A stretch of 64,000 nucleotides of DNA, taken from the NCBI GenBank assembly GCA_017547175.1, contig JAFYQI010000001.1:54738-118737 (forward strand). Direction: 5' to 3'. This DNA is from Alistipes sp. Lineage in GTDB: Bacteria; Bacteroidota; Bacteroidia; Bacteroidales; Rikenellaceae. The position numbers and the translations under genes were made by a program. The notes under the pieces are model-generated. The model was not told the origin of the DNA. It was given only the letters and a program-made list of their open reading frames with translations, and did not search any database. Shown here piece by piece: positions 55,803 through 64,000 of the stretch (the first letter of the stretch is position 1; each line of letters starts with the position of its first letter).

Positions 55803-58742
55803 ATGTTGATACGGGTTTGGAAGTGGGTCAGTCTGTTGGCGATGCTCTTGGTAGGGCAGCTCGCCGTGGCGCAATATTATAGTTGGGGCTCCGATGCCCC
55901 GATGCGTTGGCAACAACTCGAAGGGGATGGGGTGCGTGTGGTTACCCCCGATACAACGTTGCTGGTGGCGCAACGCGTCCTCCATTATATCAACGCCGTG
56001 CAGCCGGTGATTGCCGAGGGCTTCCGCAAAGGGCCTCTGGAGCTCCCCTTTGTGCTCCACCCCGAGAATATGAACTCGAACGCGCTGGTGATGTATATGC
56101 CCAAGCGTGTCGATTACCTCACCTCGCCCTCCGTCGACAGCTACTCGATGCCTTGGCTCAAGCAGCTCGTGGCCCACGAATACCGCCATGCGGTGCAGTA
56201 CAACAACCTGCGCAGCGGTGTGCCGCGCGTGCTGAGCTGGCTGCTCGGTCAGCAGGGATCGGTGACGGGATTGCTCTTAATGCCCTTGTGGGCTGTGGAG
56301 GGCGATGCCGTGATGACCGAGACTGCGATGTCAACCTACGGCCGTGGTCTGCAACCCTCCTTCTCGATGGCCTATCGTGCTATTGGCGAGGGAATCGGCT
56401 TGAGCCATAAGGGCAAGCAACGCAAAAATATCGACCGTTGGTTCTGCGGCTCGTACCGCGACTATATTCCTGACCACTACGCCCTGGGTTATCAGCTTAA
56501 CAGCTACGCCTACGACCGCTATGGCGAGAATATCTGGGACAAGGTGGGTCGCTATGCTGTGCGCAATCCCTACGTTTTTGCCACAACCCGCGTCGGCATG
56601 AAACGCTACTACCAAACCACGCCCAACGAGCTATTTTACAACACCTTTGCTGATCTGAACCGCCATTGGGCACCGTTGGCCGAGGTGACGGAGAATAGTA
56701 GGCGACTGGTGGAGCTTGATTCGACCAACTACACGACCTATCGTTGGCCGATGCAGCTCACCGAAGCGGAGGTGGTGGCCGTGAAGAGCGATTTGGCGCG
56801 TACGGCGCGTATCGTGACGATCGATTCGGCCGGTAACGAGCGTGATGTGGCCGGTGTGGGCAGCCTCTCTTCGCGCCCCGACCTCTACGACGGCAAACTC
56901 TATTGGAGCGAGTATGAGCGTTCGTTGCTCTTCGAGGAGCGTGTGAACTCGCAACTTTGGATGCTCGACTTTAACAGCGACGAGCAGCGTCCGGTACGCC
57001 TCAAGTCGATTGGTGTCAATGCCCTCTATCCGACCCCTTCGGAGCGCGGTTTGGCCTGGGTGGAGTATCGTGCTGAGGGTCGCTATCGCTTAGTCGAGAA
57101 TGGCGAAACGCTCTACACGTTGCCTGTGGGTGTCGAACTCCACGGCCTGGCGTGGGATCAGGTGACGAAGGCCTACTATACGATTGTGACGGACGATGCC
57201 GGTATGGCGCTCGTACGCCTGGATCGCGAGGGGATGCATCCGCTGCATCGACCCGCCTATGTTACCCTGCGCGATCTGCGTGCCGATGATGGAAAACTTT
57301 ACTACGGTTCGATTCGTTCGGGTAAGGATGAGGTACACAGTTTCGATTTGATGGCCGGAGGGGTCGAGGTGCAGCTCTCAGAGTCGAAGTATGGTGCCTT
57401 TGAGCCCGCCCCGTCGGCGCAGGGAGTGTTGTTGACCGTCTATGATCGTCGCGGATATGCACCGGCTCGTCTGACAGCATCGATGCAGCAGATGGTACTT
57501 TGGACGCCGACGCCGAAGAATCTGGTCAATCCATCGCGTCGCACGCCGACGATGATGAACCTCGACCAAGTGCATTATACGCCCGAGGTGGAGGCTGAAC
57601 AGCAGGCTTCGCACCCTGCCAAGCGCTTCCGCAAGGTGTTGCGTGGGTTGAACATTCATAGCTGGGCCCCCATAGCTATGGATCCCTATGAAACGATCGA
57701 TGAGCACACAGCCAACCCTAATATCGGCCTTACGCTCCTTTCGCAGAACCTCCTTTCGAATACCGAGGCCTATGCCTCGTATGGTTGGGACGAGCAGGAG
57801 CAGTCGATCTTTAAGGTGGGACTGCGCAATACCAGCCTGGGTGTGCAGCTTGGGTTGGATGCGACGTATGGCGGCGCGCAGCAGGTCTATTCGGTGGGCT
57901 ACTACGATGCGGAGAAACAGGCTAACGTCTACCAGCCGCTACCTGCGGTTGATGAGGGCTATTCGGTGACCGCCTCGGCTACACTCCCCCTGTTGTTCGA
58001 TCGCGGACGCGCTGTGCGTCAGTTGGCCTTGGGTGTGGGATGGAGCTACACGAATGGGCAGGTAGCCGACCTCGATGCCATTCAGTGGAATGGCTCGGAG
58101 ATGGCCAATATCGGCGCTGTGGGCTACAATAAGGGGTTGCATAAGCTTTCGCTTTCAGTCTCCTTTGTCGATCAGTTGAAGTTGGCTCACCGCGACTTCC
58201 TGCCTCGCTTGGGCTATCGCCTGCAGATGGGTTATTCGCTCAATCCGACCAATGCGGATTTTGCCTCCACCTTCGTCGGCTATGGTAACCTCTACCTGCC
58301 GGGATTTGGTGCCCACCATTCGATTCAGTTTGGTGCAGCCTTCCAGCAGGCTGTGGGGGGCTATCGCTATCCGTCGGGCTCGCGACCTTTGACCTACCGC
58401 TCATCGACACTCCTCCCGCGTGGCTTCAGTAGCTCCTACTTCCCGATCGACGAAGGGTTGAAGACCCTTTCGGCAACTTACCGTCTGCCCCTCTGCTATC
58501 CCGAATGGGGTATCCCTTCGGTGCTCTATATCAAGCGTATCCGATTGGGTGCAGGATTTGATTATGCCCGTTTTAAGTACCATTTGAAGAACTACAATGC
58601 CTGGTCGGCAGGTGGTGAGTTAGCCTTTGACTTCAATGTGTTGCGCATGCCCTCGGCGGCCACCTCATCACTCACCTTGAAGTGGTTCTGCACCTCGACC
58701 TCTAAGCAGTGGTTCTCGGCCTCACTTGGTCTTCCTTTCTAA
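55803..58742 (+). CDS. Putative surface metallopeptidase with beta-propeller and outer-membrane barrel
   Basis: A 979-residue exported protein with a Sec signal (LLVGQLAVAQ). Residues about 30-290 look like a gluzincin peptidase: HEYRH at 125-129 (HExxH) and a possible third ligand Glu166 in WAVEGDA. Residues about 300-570 contain TolB/PD40-like beta-propeller repeats. The C-terminal third has alternating aromatic and polar strands ending in ASLGLPF, as in an outer membrane barrel. The whole resembles large uncharacterised Bacteroidales proteins. I infer an outer-membrane protease; substrate and partners are unknown. Confidence 0.75.
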   Translation: MLIRVWKWVSLLAMLLVGQLAVAQYYSWGSDAPMRWQQLEGDGVRVVTPDTTLLVAQRVLHYINAVQPVIAEGFRKGPLELPFVLHPENMNSNALVMYMPKRVDYLTSPSVDSYSMPWLKQLVAHEYRHAVQYNNLRSGVPRVLSWLLGQQGSVTGLLLMPLWAVEGDAVMTETAMSTYGRGLQPSFSMAYRAIGEGIGLSHKGKQRKNIDRWFCGSYRDYIPDHYALGYQLNSYAYDRYGENIWDKVGRYAVRNPYVFATTRVGMKRYYQTTPNELFYNTFADLNRHWAPLAEVTENSRRLVELDSTNYTTYRWPMQLTEAEVVAVKSDLARTARIVTIDSAGNERDVAGVGSLSSRPDLYDGKLYWSEYERSLLFEERVNSQLWMLDFNSDEQRPVRLKSIGVNALYPTPSERGLAWVEYRAEGRYRLVENGETLYTLPVGVELHGLAWDQVTKAYYTIVTDDAGMALVRLDREGMHPLHRPAYVTLRDLRADDGKLYYGSIRSGKDEVHSFDLMAGGVEVQLSESKYGAFEPAPSAQGVLLTVYDRRGYAPARLTASMQQMVLWTPTPKNLVNPSRRTPTMMNLDQVHYTPEVEAEQQASHPAKRFRKVLRGLNIHSWAPIAMDPYETIDEHTANPNIGLTLLSQNLLSNTEAYASYGWDEQEQSIFKVGLRNTSLGVQLGLDATYGGAQQVYSVGYYDAEKQANVYQPLPAVDEGYSVTASATLPLLFDRGRAVRQLALGVGWSYTNGQVADLDAIQWNGSEMANIGAVGYNKGLHKLSLSVSFVDQLKLAHRDFLPRLGYRLQMGYSLNPTNADFASTFVGYGNLYLPGFGAHHSIQFGAAFQQAVGGYRYPSGSRPLTYRSSTLLPRGFSSSYFPIDEGLKTLSATYRLPLCYPEWGIPSVLYIKRIRLGAGFDYARFKYHLKNYNAWSAGGELAFDFNVLRMPSAATSSLTLKWFCTSTSKQWFSASLGLPF

Positions 58743-58770
58743 TTATCGTAGATAATTCGAAAATAAGTCG

Positions 58771-58778
58771 TATCTTTG
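58771..58778 (+). promoter_or_regulatory. Putative -7 element of the PBP1A gene
   Basis: TATCTTTG 26 nt upstream of the start codon, with no clear -33 motif. Confidence 0.55.
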
Positions 58779-58803
58779 CTCCGTTATATCGCAAAAAGAG
58801 TCT

Positions 58804-61212
58804 ATGGCAATGCAAGAAAAAGGGGGAATCAGCCCCAAAACGGTACGTTGGATCTGGGTACTCTGTTTCGCACCCGTCTGTTTGGTAGTCGTGATGATGG
58901 CACTGGCCGCAACGGGCGTATTCGGACGTATGCCCTCGTTTGAGGAGTTGGAGAATCCCAAATCGAATCTGGCTACCGAGATCTATTCCGAGGATGGTAA
59001 GGTGATTGCAACCTTCTTTATCCAAAATCGCTCGTATGTGCAGTATGCCGACCTCTTCCCGGCCGACTCGACGTGCCATATTCAGTTGGATGGCTACGAT
59101 GTACCTCCCGTAGTGGCGGCTCTGATCTCGACCGAGGATGTGCGTTATCGTGACCATGCTGGTATCGATATCCCTTCGTTGGTGCGTGTGGCTGTGAAGA
59201 CGGTCTTGTTGCAGCGTTCGTCGCAGGGTGGTGGTTCAACCATCACACAGCAGTTGGCCAAGAACCTTTTCCCGCGTGATACGGTACGCAATCGAGGTAA
59301 GATTGTGAAGACCTCGAAACTGGTGATGGCGAAATTCAAGGAGTGGATCACGGCCCTCAAACTCGAATATAACTACACGAAGGAGGAGATTGCCACGATG
59401 TACCTCAATACGGTGGAGTATGGCTCGAACGCCTACGGCATCAAGTCGGCAGCCCAGACTTTCTTTGGTAAGGAGCCGAACGAGTTGGCCGTACAAGAGG
59501 CGGCCATGTTGGTCGGAGTGGTGAATGCGCCAACACGTTATTCGCCCGTGCGCAATCCGGAAAATGCCTTGAATCGTCGCAACTTGGTGTTGCAGCGTAT
59601 GCGTGCCGCCGGTGCTTTGACGCGCGAGGAGTGCGATTCGATTTCGGCCCTGCCGATCGTGTTGAACTATAAGCCGATCTCGCACAATGAGGGTACGGCA
59701 ACCTATTTCCGTGAAATGTTGCGCTTGACGATGACGGCCAAGAAGCCCAAGCGCAATCAGTTCTTCAACGAGTGGGATTATGAGCAGGCGCTTAAGGAGT
59801 ATGAGGAGAATCCGCTCATCGGTTGGTGCCATAAGAACGAAAAGGCCGACGGAACCACCTATAACATCTATCGCGACGGCTTGAAGATCTATACGACGAT
59901 CAATTCAAAGATGCAGCAGTATGCCGAGCAGGCGGTGCAGAAGCAGCTCGAATCGTACATCCAGCCCCAAATGGATGCCCAATACCGTTGGACCAAAACA
60001 CTCTTTGTCGATACCGAGCCCGAGGAGCAGGAGCGCATCATCCGTCGTGCCATTCGTCAGTCGGATCGTTTCCGTGAGATGAAGCAGGCTGGCTTCTCCG
60101 AACAGGAGATCGAGGCTTCGTTCAATAAAGCGTGTGCGATGAAGGTCTTTACCTTCAAAGGTGAGCGCGATACACTGCTTACGCCGCGTGATTCGATTCT
60201 GCATCACAAGCGCATTATGCGCGCCTCGTTTGTGGCGATGGATCCGCACACGGGCTTTGTGAAGGCCTATGTGGGAGGCCCCAATTTCCGCTATTTCAAG
60301 TACGACATGGCCAAGCAGGGTAAGCGTCAGATCGGATCGACCATCAAGCCTTTTGTCTACACCTTCGCGATCGACCATTTGGGCCTTACGCCGTGTACGA
60401 TGGTGCCGAATCTGCCCGTGACAATCGAAACTTCGAATGGTCAGGCCTGGTCGCCCAAGGAGGCCGGTCAGGTGGAGTATGACGGCGTGTTACATCCGCT
60501 CATGTGGGGCTTGGCATTGAGCCGCAACAACTATTCGGCTTGGCTGATGAAGCAGACCAAGGAGCCCGAAGCGGTGGCCGAATTTATCCACAATATGGGT
60601 ATTCGCAGCTTTATTGACCCCGTGCCGGCGTTGTGCGTAGGATCTTCGGAGTCGAATGTTTACGAATTGGTCAGCGCCTTCTCGACCTTCGCTAACGGAG
60701 GTGTCCACAACGATCCGATCTTCGTGACGCGTATCGAAGATCGTCACGGTAACCTGATTGCTTCGTTCATTCCACAATCGCAGGATGCCATCAACGAGCG
60801 CACGGCCTATACGATGCTACAGATGTTGAAGCGCGTGGTTGATGCCGGTACGGCGGGCAGTCTGCGTTGGCGTTTCGATCTGCACGAGGTCGAGTTAGGT
60901 GGTAAGACGGGTACGTCGAATGAAAACCGCGATGCCTGGTTTATGTGCGTTGCTCCGCGCATCGTGGCCGGAGCCTGGGTTGGTGGTGAGGATCAGCAGG
61001 TACACCTGCGCTCGCGCGGTGAGGGTAGTGTCTTGGCCTTGCCCATTGTCGGCGACTTCCTCAAGCGGGTTTACAACGATGGCTCGCTCGATGTAAGCCG
61101 TCAGGATCAGTTCGTGCGCCCGACGATGATGCCCGATTACGACTGTCCGATGTCGGTTGAGCCCGATGAGTACCATGCGTCGCAGGAGGCTGAAGATGAA
61201 TTTTTCGATTAA
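58804..61212 (+). CDS. mrcA: Penicillin-binding protein 1A, bifunctional transglycosylase/transpeptidase
   Basis: The enzyme polymerises and cross-links peptidoglycan. The 802-residue bitopic protein has one N-terminal transmembrane helix (about 18-40), a GT51 domain with STEDVRYRDHAGID near residue 107 and GGSTITQQLAKNLF, and a transpeptidase domain with GSTIKPF near 511 (active Ser in SxxK), SRNN as SxN, and GKTGTS near 699. All active motifs are intact. asd follows after 29 nt. Confidence 0.94.
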   Translation: MAMQEKGGISPKTVRWIWVLCFAPVCLVVVMMALAATGVFGRMPSFEELENPKSNLATEIYSEDGKVIATFFIQNRSYVQYADLFPADSTCHIQLDGYDVPPVVAALISTEDVRYRDHAGIDIPSLVRVAVKTVLLQRSSQGGGSTITQQLAKNLFPRDTVRNRGKIVKTSKLVMAKFKEWITALKLEYNYTKEEIATMYLNTVEYGSNAYGIKSAAQTFFGKEPNELAVQEAAMLVGVVNAPTRYSPVRNPENALNRRNLVLQRMRAAGALTREECDSISALPIVLNYKPISHNEGTATYFREMLRLTMTAKKPKRNQFFNEWDYEQALKEYEENPLIGWCHKNEKADGTTYNIYRDGLKIYTTINSKMQQYAEQAVQKQLESYIQPQMDAQYRWTKTLFVDTEPEEQERIIRRAIRQSDRFREMKQAGFSEQEIEASFNKACAMKVFTFKGERDTLLTPRDSILHHKRIMRASFVAMDPHTGFVKAYVGGPNFRYFKYDMAKQGKRQIGSTIKPFVYTFAIDHLGLTPCTMVPNLPVTIETSNGQAWSPKEAGQVEYDGVLHPLMWGLALSRNNYSAWLMKQTKEPEAVAEFIHNMGIRSFIDPVPALCVGSSESNVYELVSAFSTFANGGVHNDPIFVTRIEDRHGNLIASFIPQSQDAINERTAYTMLQMLKRVVDAGTAGSLRWRFDLHEVELGGKTGTSNENRDAWFMCVAPRIVAGAWVGGEDQQVHLRSRGEGSVLALPIVGDFLKRVYNDGSLDVSRQDQFVRPTMMPDYDCPMSVEPDEYHASQEAEDEFFD

Positions 61213-61241
61213 TTTTTTAACAAGATAACCGTTTTAAAACG

Positions 61242-62234
61242 ATGAAATTAGCCATTGTAGGTGTTTCGGGTGCTGTAGGACAGGAGTTCTTGCGCATCCT
61301 CGAAAATCGCGATCTGAAAATTGACGAGTTGGTACTCTTTGGCTCGCCTCGCAGTGCGGGTACGACCTATACGTTCCGAGGTCAGGAGCTGACCGTAAAG
61401 CTGTTGCAACATAATGACGATTTCAAAGGTATTGATTTTGCCCTCACTTCGGCCGGCGCGTCGACCTCGAAGGAGTTTGCCGAGACGATCACCAAGCACG
61501 GTACGATCATGATCGACAACTCGTCGGCTTTCCGTATGGACGAGGATGTGCCTTTGGTTGTGCCCGAGGTCAATGCCGCTGATGCCAAGCAGGCGCCGCG
61601 TCGTATCATTGCCAATCCCAACTGCACGACGATTCAGATGGTGGTGGCGTTGAATGCGATCGAGAAACTTTCGCATATTACCCGTGTCCACGTGTCGACC
61701 TATCAGTCGGCTTCGGGTGCTGGAGCTTCGGCCATGGCCGAGTTGGAGGAGCAGCACGCCGAGCTGGTGCGCGGTGAGGAGCCTACGGTAAGTAAGTTCG
61801 CCTACCAGTTGGCTTATAACGTGATTCCCCATATCGATGTCTTTACCGAGAACGACTATACGAAGGAGGAGATGAAGATGTACCACGAGACGCGTAAGAT
61901 CATGCACTCCGATATCCGTGTTTCGGCGACCTGCGTGCGTGTGCCCGTTATGCGTGCCCACTCGGAGAGCGTCTGGGTGGAGACCGAGCGCCCTGTTTCG
62001 GTGGAGGAGGCTCGTGAGGCCTTCGCGGCGGCTCCGGGTGTTGTGGTGGATGATGTGCCGGCAGAGAAGAAGTATCCCATGCCGCTCTTCCTGGCAGGTT
62101 GCGATCCGGTCTATGTGGGCCGTATTCGCAAGGATATCACCTGCGAAAATGGTCTTTCGTTCTGGTGTGTGAGCGACCAAATTCGTAAGGGTGCGGCGCT
62201 CAATGCTGTCCAAATCCTCGAATCCCTCCTGTAG
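61242..62234 (+). CDS. asd: Aspartate-semialdehyde dehydrogenase
   Basis: Asd reduces aspartyl phosphate to aspartate semialdehyde, following LysC. The 330-residue protein has the NADP loop [13 protein letters not shown], the catalytic Cys in [10 protein letters not shown] near residue 130, and [10 protein letters not shown]. It may share the PBP1A transcript, which would group precursor supply with cell-wall assembly. A family B repeat begins directly after the stop. Confidence 0.95.
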   Translation: MKLAIVGVSGAVGQEFLRILENRDLKIDELVLFGSPRSAGTTYTFRGQELTVKLLQHNDDFKGIDFALTSAGASTSKEFAETITKHGTIMIDNSSAFRMDEDVPLVVPEVNAADAKQAPRRIIANPNCTTIQMVVALNAIEKLSHITRVHVSTYQSASGAGASAMAELEEQHAELVRGEEPTVSKFAYQLAYNVIPHIDVFTENDYTKEEMKMYHETRKIMHSDIRVSATCVRVPVMRAHSESVWVETERPVSVEEAREAFAAAPGVVVDDVPAEKKYPMPLFLAGCDPVYVGRIRKDITCENGLSFWCVSDQIRKGAALNAVQILESLL

Positions 62235-62235
62235 G

Positions 62236-62350
62236 ATTTCCATTTTAAGCGGAACCTTCCGCACTTTATTTGCAAGCCCCGAATGGGACGTACGTCGAGT
62301 ACTACCCATCTGGGGCTTACTGCATAAAATCTTCTTGCTTAAAATGAAAA
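62236..62350 (+). repeat. Palindromic element family B, copy 4 (asd-sod)
   Basis: CATTTTAAGCGGAA pairs with TTGCTTAAAATG; the core GAATGGGACGTACGTCGAG and TACTACCCATCTGGGGCTT matches copies 1-3, with AAGCCCC and GGGGCTT arms. It starts 2 nt after asd. A pyrimidine-rich tail runs to about 62410. Confidence 0.85.
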
Positions 62351-62453
62351 ATGGGTGCTGACACCCTTTCCTTAGCATCCTTTTGTCCCCTTTAGTCTCC
62401 CTCTCCCAATTCTCAGGCACCGTTTTTGTACGCTCAACGATAAACCTCTGTGT

Positions 62454-63098
62454 ATGTTTTATCGTTTACTTATTATACCCCTCATTATGACCATGACCGT
62501 ACAAGTTGCCGTGGGCTTCGAGCCGAAGCCGTTGCCCTACGCTTACGATGCACTTGCCCCCGTACTCTCGGAGGAGAGCCTCCGCTATCACCACGATAAA
62601 CACTATGTGGGCTATGTGACGAAGCTCAACGAGCTGATTGTTGGCACCCCTTTTGCCGACCAGCCGATCGAGGAGATCATCCTCGGCTCCGATCGTGCAA
62701 TTTTCAACAATGCTGCGCAGGTGTGGAACCACGAGTTTTATTTCGAGGAGCTCTCGCCCGACCCGCAGCCCCAACCTTCGGGCCCGTTGTTGGTGGCTAT
62801 TCATCGCGATTTCGGATCGGTTGAAGCTTTGAAGGAGGCGATGAATAGGGCTGCAGCCGACCTTTTCGGATCGGGGTGGGTCTGGCTGGTGACCAACGAA
62901 GAGGGGGAGCTTTCGATTCTTTCGACCCGCAATGCCGGCACGCCGATGCGCCACGGGATGATTCCGCTCCTTGCGCTCGATGTGTGGGAACATGCCTACT
63001 ATATCGACTATCGGAATCGCCGTGCCGATGCCGTGAAGGAGTTGTGGCACTTGATCGATTGGCGGGTGGTCGACGCGCGTTACGAGGATCGCTCGTGA
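62454..63098 (+). CDS. sodB: Fe-type superoxide dismutase with an N-terminal export signal
   Basis: SodB disproportionates superoxide. The 214-residue protein is clearly a Fe/Mn SOD: metal ligands His46, His93, Asp176 and His180 (YHHDKHY, WNHEFYF, DVWEHAYY), Tyr54 and Gln89 in AAQVWNH, the latter placing it with Fe-type enzymes. About 20 extra N-terminal residues are hydrophobic and preceded by an Arg, and look like a signal peptide or membrane anchor. Most SodB proteins are cytosolic, so an exported form is unusual; this rests on the sequence pattern only. It is transcribed alone and ends at a strong terminator. Confidence 0.9.
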   Translation: MFYRLLIIPLIMTMTVQVAVGFEPKPLPYAYDALAPVLSEESLRYHHDKHYVGYVTKLNELIVGTPFADQPIEEIILGSDRAIFNNAAQVWNHEFYFEELSPDPQPQPSGPLLVAIHRDFGSVEALKEAMNRAAADLFGSGWVWLVTNEEGELSILSTRNAGTPMRHGMIPLLALDVWEHAYYIDYRNRRADAVKELWHLIDWRVVDARYEDRS

Positions 63099-63141
63099 TG
63101 ACCTCGGCGCAGGATGCGAACCATCGGCGTTCGGCTTGACA

Positions 63142-63179
63142 AAAAAGAGGCGTATGCAGCTTTGCATACGCCTCTTTTT
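63142..63179. terminator. Bidirectional intrinsic terminator
   Basis: A perfect 17-bp stem with a 4-nt loop and A/T runs, between the convergent sod and LRR genes. Confidence 0.9.
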
Positions 63180-63195
63180 GGTTTATATAAAGCGG

Positions 63196-64000
63196 TTAAA
63201 ACTGAAACTCCTCCATGTCTGATGCGTAATCACTCCAATACTTAGCTGCTTTGTAGGCATTGATAATGCTGTCGTCGTCCGATGCCGGCACATAGATTTT
63301 ACGGCCGGAGGCGTTATAGCCGAACATGTCTCTTCTTCCCGACGGCGGCGTGGTCGGTTTGCAATAGACGCTCTTTAGGCTTGTGCAATGAGCGAATGCA
63401 TAATCACCAATCGTCGTTACTCCCTCGGGCAGCGTGATGCTCGCAAGGCTTTCGCAATATCGGAATGCTTTTTGTCCAATCGTCGTCACCCCCTCAGGAA
63501 TCGTGATGCTCGCAAGGCTTGTGCAATTCTCGAATGTAAACCCTCCAATCGTCGTCAAACTCTCGGGCAGCGTGATGCTCGCAAGGCTTTCGCAATATCG
63601 GAATGCACCATCAATCGAGGTTACCCCCTCGGGAATATTGATGCTCGCAAGGTTTGTGCAATTTCGGAATGCTTCCCATCCAATTGTCGTTACCCCCTCG
63701 GGAATAGTGATGCTCGCAAGGCTTGTGCAATTCCAGAATGCACCATGTTCAATCGAGGTTACCCCCTCGGGAATCGTGATGCTTGCAAGGCTTTCGCAAT
63801 ATCGGAATGCATAAGCTCCAATCGTCGTTACCCCCTCGGGAACAGTGTAGGTCGTCAATCCGGCAGGCGCAAAAGCAATAAGAACATTCTCTTTGATCAA
63901 ACATCGACCATTGTCAGAAGCGTATTTACCTTCAAAATGTTGCAAATTGCTACAATTAGCAAACGCGCCTGCTCCAAGTTCCGTTACACTTTCAGGAATC
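63196..64000 (-). CDS. BspA-type leucine-rich-repeat protein (5' end outside the window)
   Basis: A minus-strand frame open to the window edge; the start lies beyond 64000. It contains about seven 23-residue repeats of the pattern ITIPEGVTTIGxxAFxxC followed by SLAS, the BspA/Treponema pallidum-type LRR_5 unit, then a non-repeat C terminus with YVPASDDDS and a tail resembling the end cap of other BspA proteins. No anchoring signal is visible in this part. Such proteins are often surface-exposed and bind host or bacterial partners; that is family knowledge, not shown here. Confidence 0.9.
   Translation of the reverse strand, partial: IPESVTELGAGAFANCSNLQHFEGKYASDNGRCLIKENVLIAFAPAGLTTYTVPEGVTTIGAYAFRYCESLASITIPEGVTSIEHGAFWNCTSLASITIPEGVTTIGWEAFRNCTNLASINIPEGVTSIDGAFRYCESLASITLPESLTTIGGFTFENCTSLASITIPEGVTTIGQKAFRYCESLASITLPEGVTTIGDYAFAHCTSLKSVYCKPTTPPSGRRDMFGYNASGRKIYVPASDDDSIINAYKAAKYWSDYASDMEEFQF
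63410..63840 (-). repeat. Tandem 69-bp DNA repeats encoding the LRR units
   Basis: Consecutive units share long identical stretches such as GTGATGCTCGCAAGGCTT at 69-nt spacing, one unit of 66 nt. High identity between units suggests recent expansion or recombination. Confidence 0.85.

Noticed and set aside
26121..62350. Family A and B elements as insertion sequences
   Set aside because: They are only about 90-170 bp, encode nothing and show no evident target-site duplications; short palindromic repeats describe them better.
63410..63840. Regular 60-70-nt repeats as a CRISPR array
   Set aside because: The repeats are in frame, encode a known LRR unit, have no unique spacers of constant length and no cas genes are near.

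Overview
The window reads as chromosomal DNA of a gut-type Bacteroidales, most likely Alistipes or another member of the Rikenellaceae. This is inferred from moderately GC-rich coding DNA, a SusC/SusD pair, Bacteroidetes promoters (TAnnTTTG at -7, often with TTG or TTTG about 17-21 nt upstream), a 2-oxoacid:ferredoxin oxidoreductase, and start sites mostly lacking a Shine-Dalgarno. I see no prophage, CRISPR array, rRNA or intact insertion sequence.

Layout. 1-8 kb: the end of a KDG-kinase-like gene, a lipoprotein metallohydrolase, a leftward thiL-hpt-queE-ftsB run, aroQ and a polysaccharide flippase. 6.2-14.2 kb: a small glycan locus with leftward galK and a GH51 arabinofuranosidase, divergent from susC-susD. 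14.3-20.3 kb: tRNA-Ala(GGC), korBA, tatAC, a cation antiporter and a ZIP transporter. 20.4-31.1 kb: a rightward pyrimidine cluster (pyrC, carA, carB, pyrK, pyrD, pyrF, a glutaredoxin-like gene, pyrE, pyrB) behind an attenuator-like leader. 31.1-33.1 kb: an AT-rich accessory patch with a long rod-shaped RNA, a solitary PD-(D/E)XK nuclease-like gene and a 47-codon ORF. 33.2-45.0 kb: a rightward purine cluster (purE, purL, purC, purF, purM, purN, purH, purD, folD). 45-64 kb: a membrane protein, a LytTR regulator, nitroreductase, mdh, gcvH, biotin ligase, dapD, lysC, class III fbp, a DUF4435 protein, an eIF1/SUI1 homologue, a metalloprotease-barrel fusion, PBP1A, asd, an apparently exported Fe-superoxide dismutase and a BspA-type leucine-rich-repeat protein running off the end.

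How the genes work together. The pyr genes cover every step from carbamoyl phosphate to UMP. The pur genes cover PRPP to IMP except purB and purK, with folD renewing the one-carbon cofactor. lysC, asd and dapD serve the aspartate/diaminopimelate pathway, which feeds the peptidoglycan polymerised by PBP1A.

Most notable: (1) CarA has lost its glutaminase nucleophile (Gly251 for Cys) and the other two triad positions (Glu334 for His, Ser336 for Glu) while the frame is intact, suggesting ammonia-dependent carbamoyl phosphate synthesis; (2) the pyr leader combines a 27-codon ORF, a small hairpin, a U-rich stretch and an intrinsic terminator, resembling enteric pyrBI attenuation; (3) PyrB carries a PyrI-like zinc module at its C terminus with no PyrI nucleotide-binding domain; (4) two families of imperfect palindromic elements (nine copies) sit directly 3' of genes, mostly within the nucleotide clusters; (5) a roughly 230-nt rod-like RNA resembling 6S RNA lies next to the nuclease-like gene.
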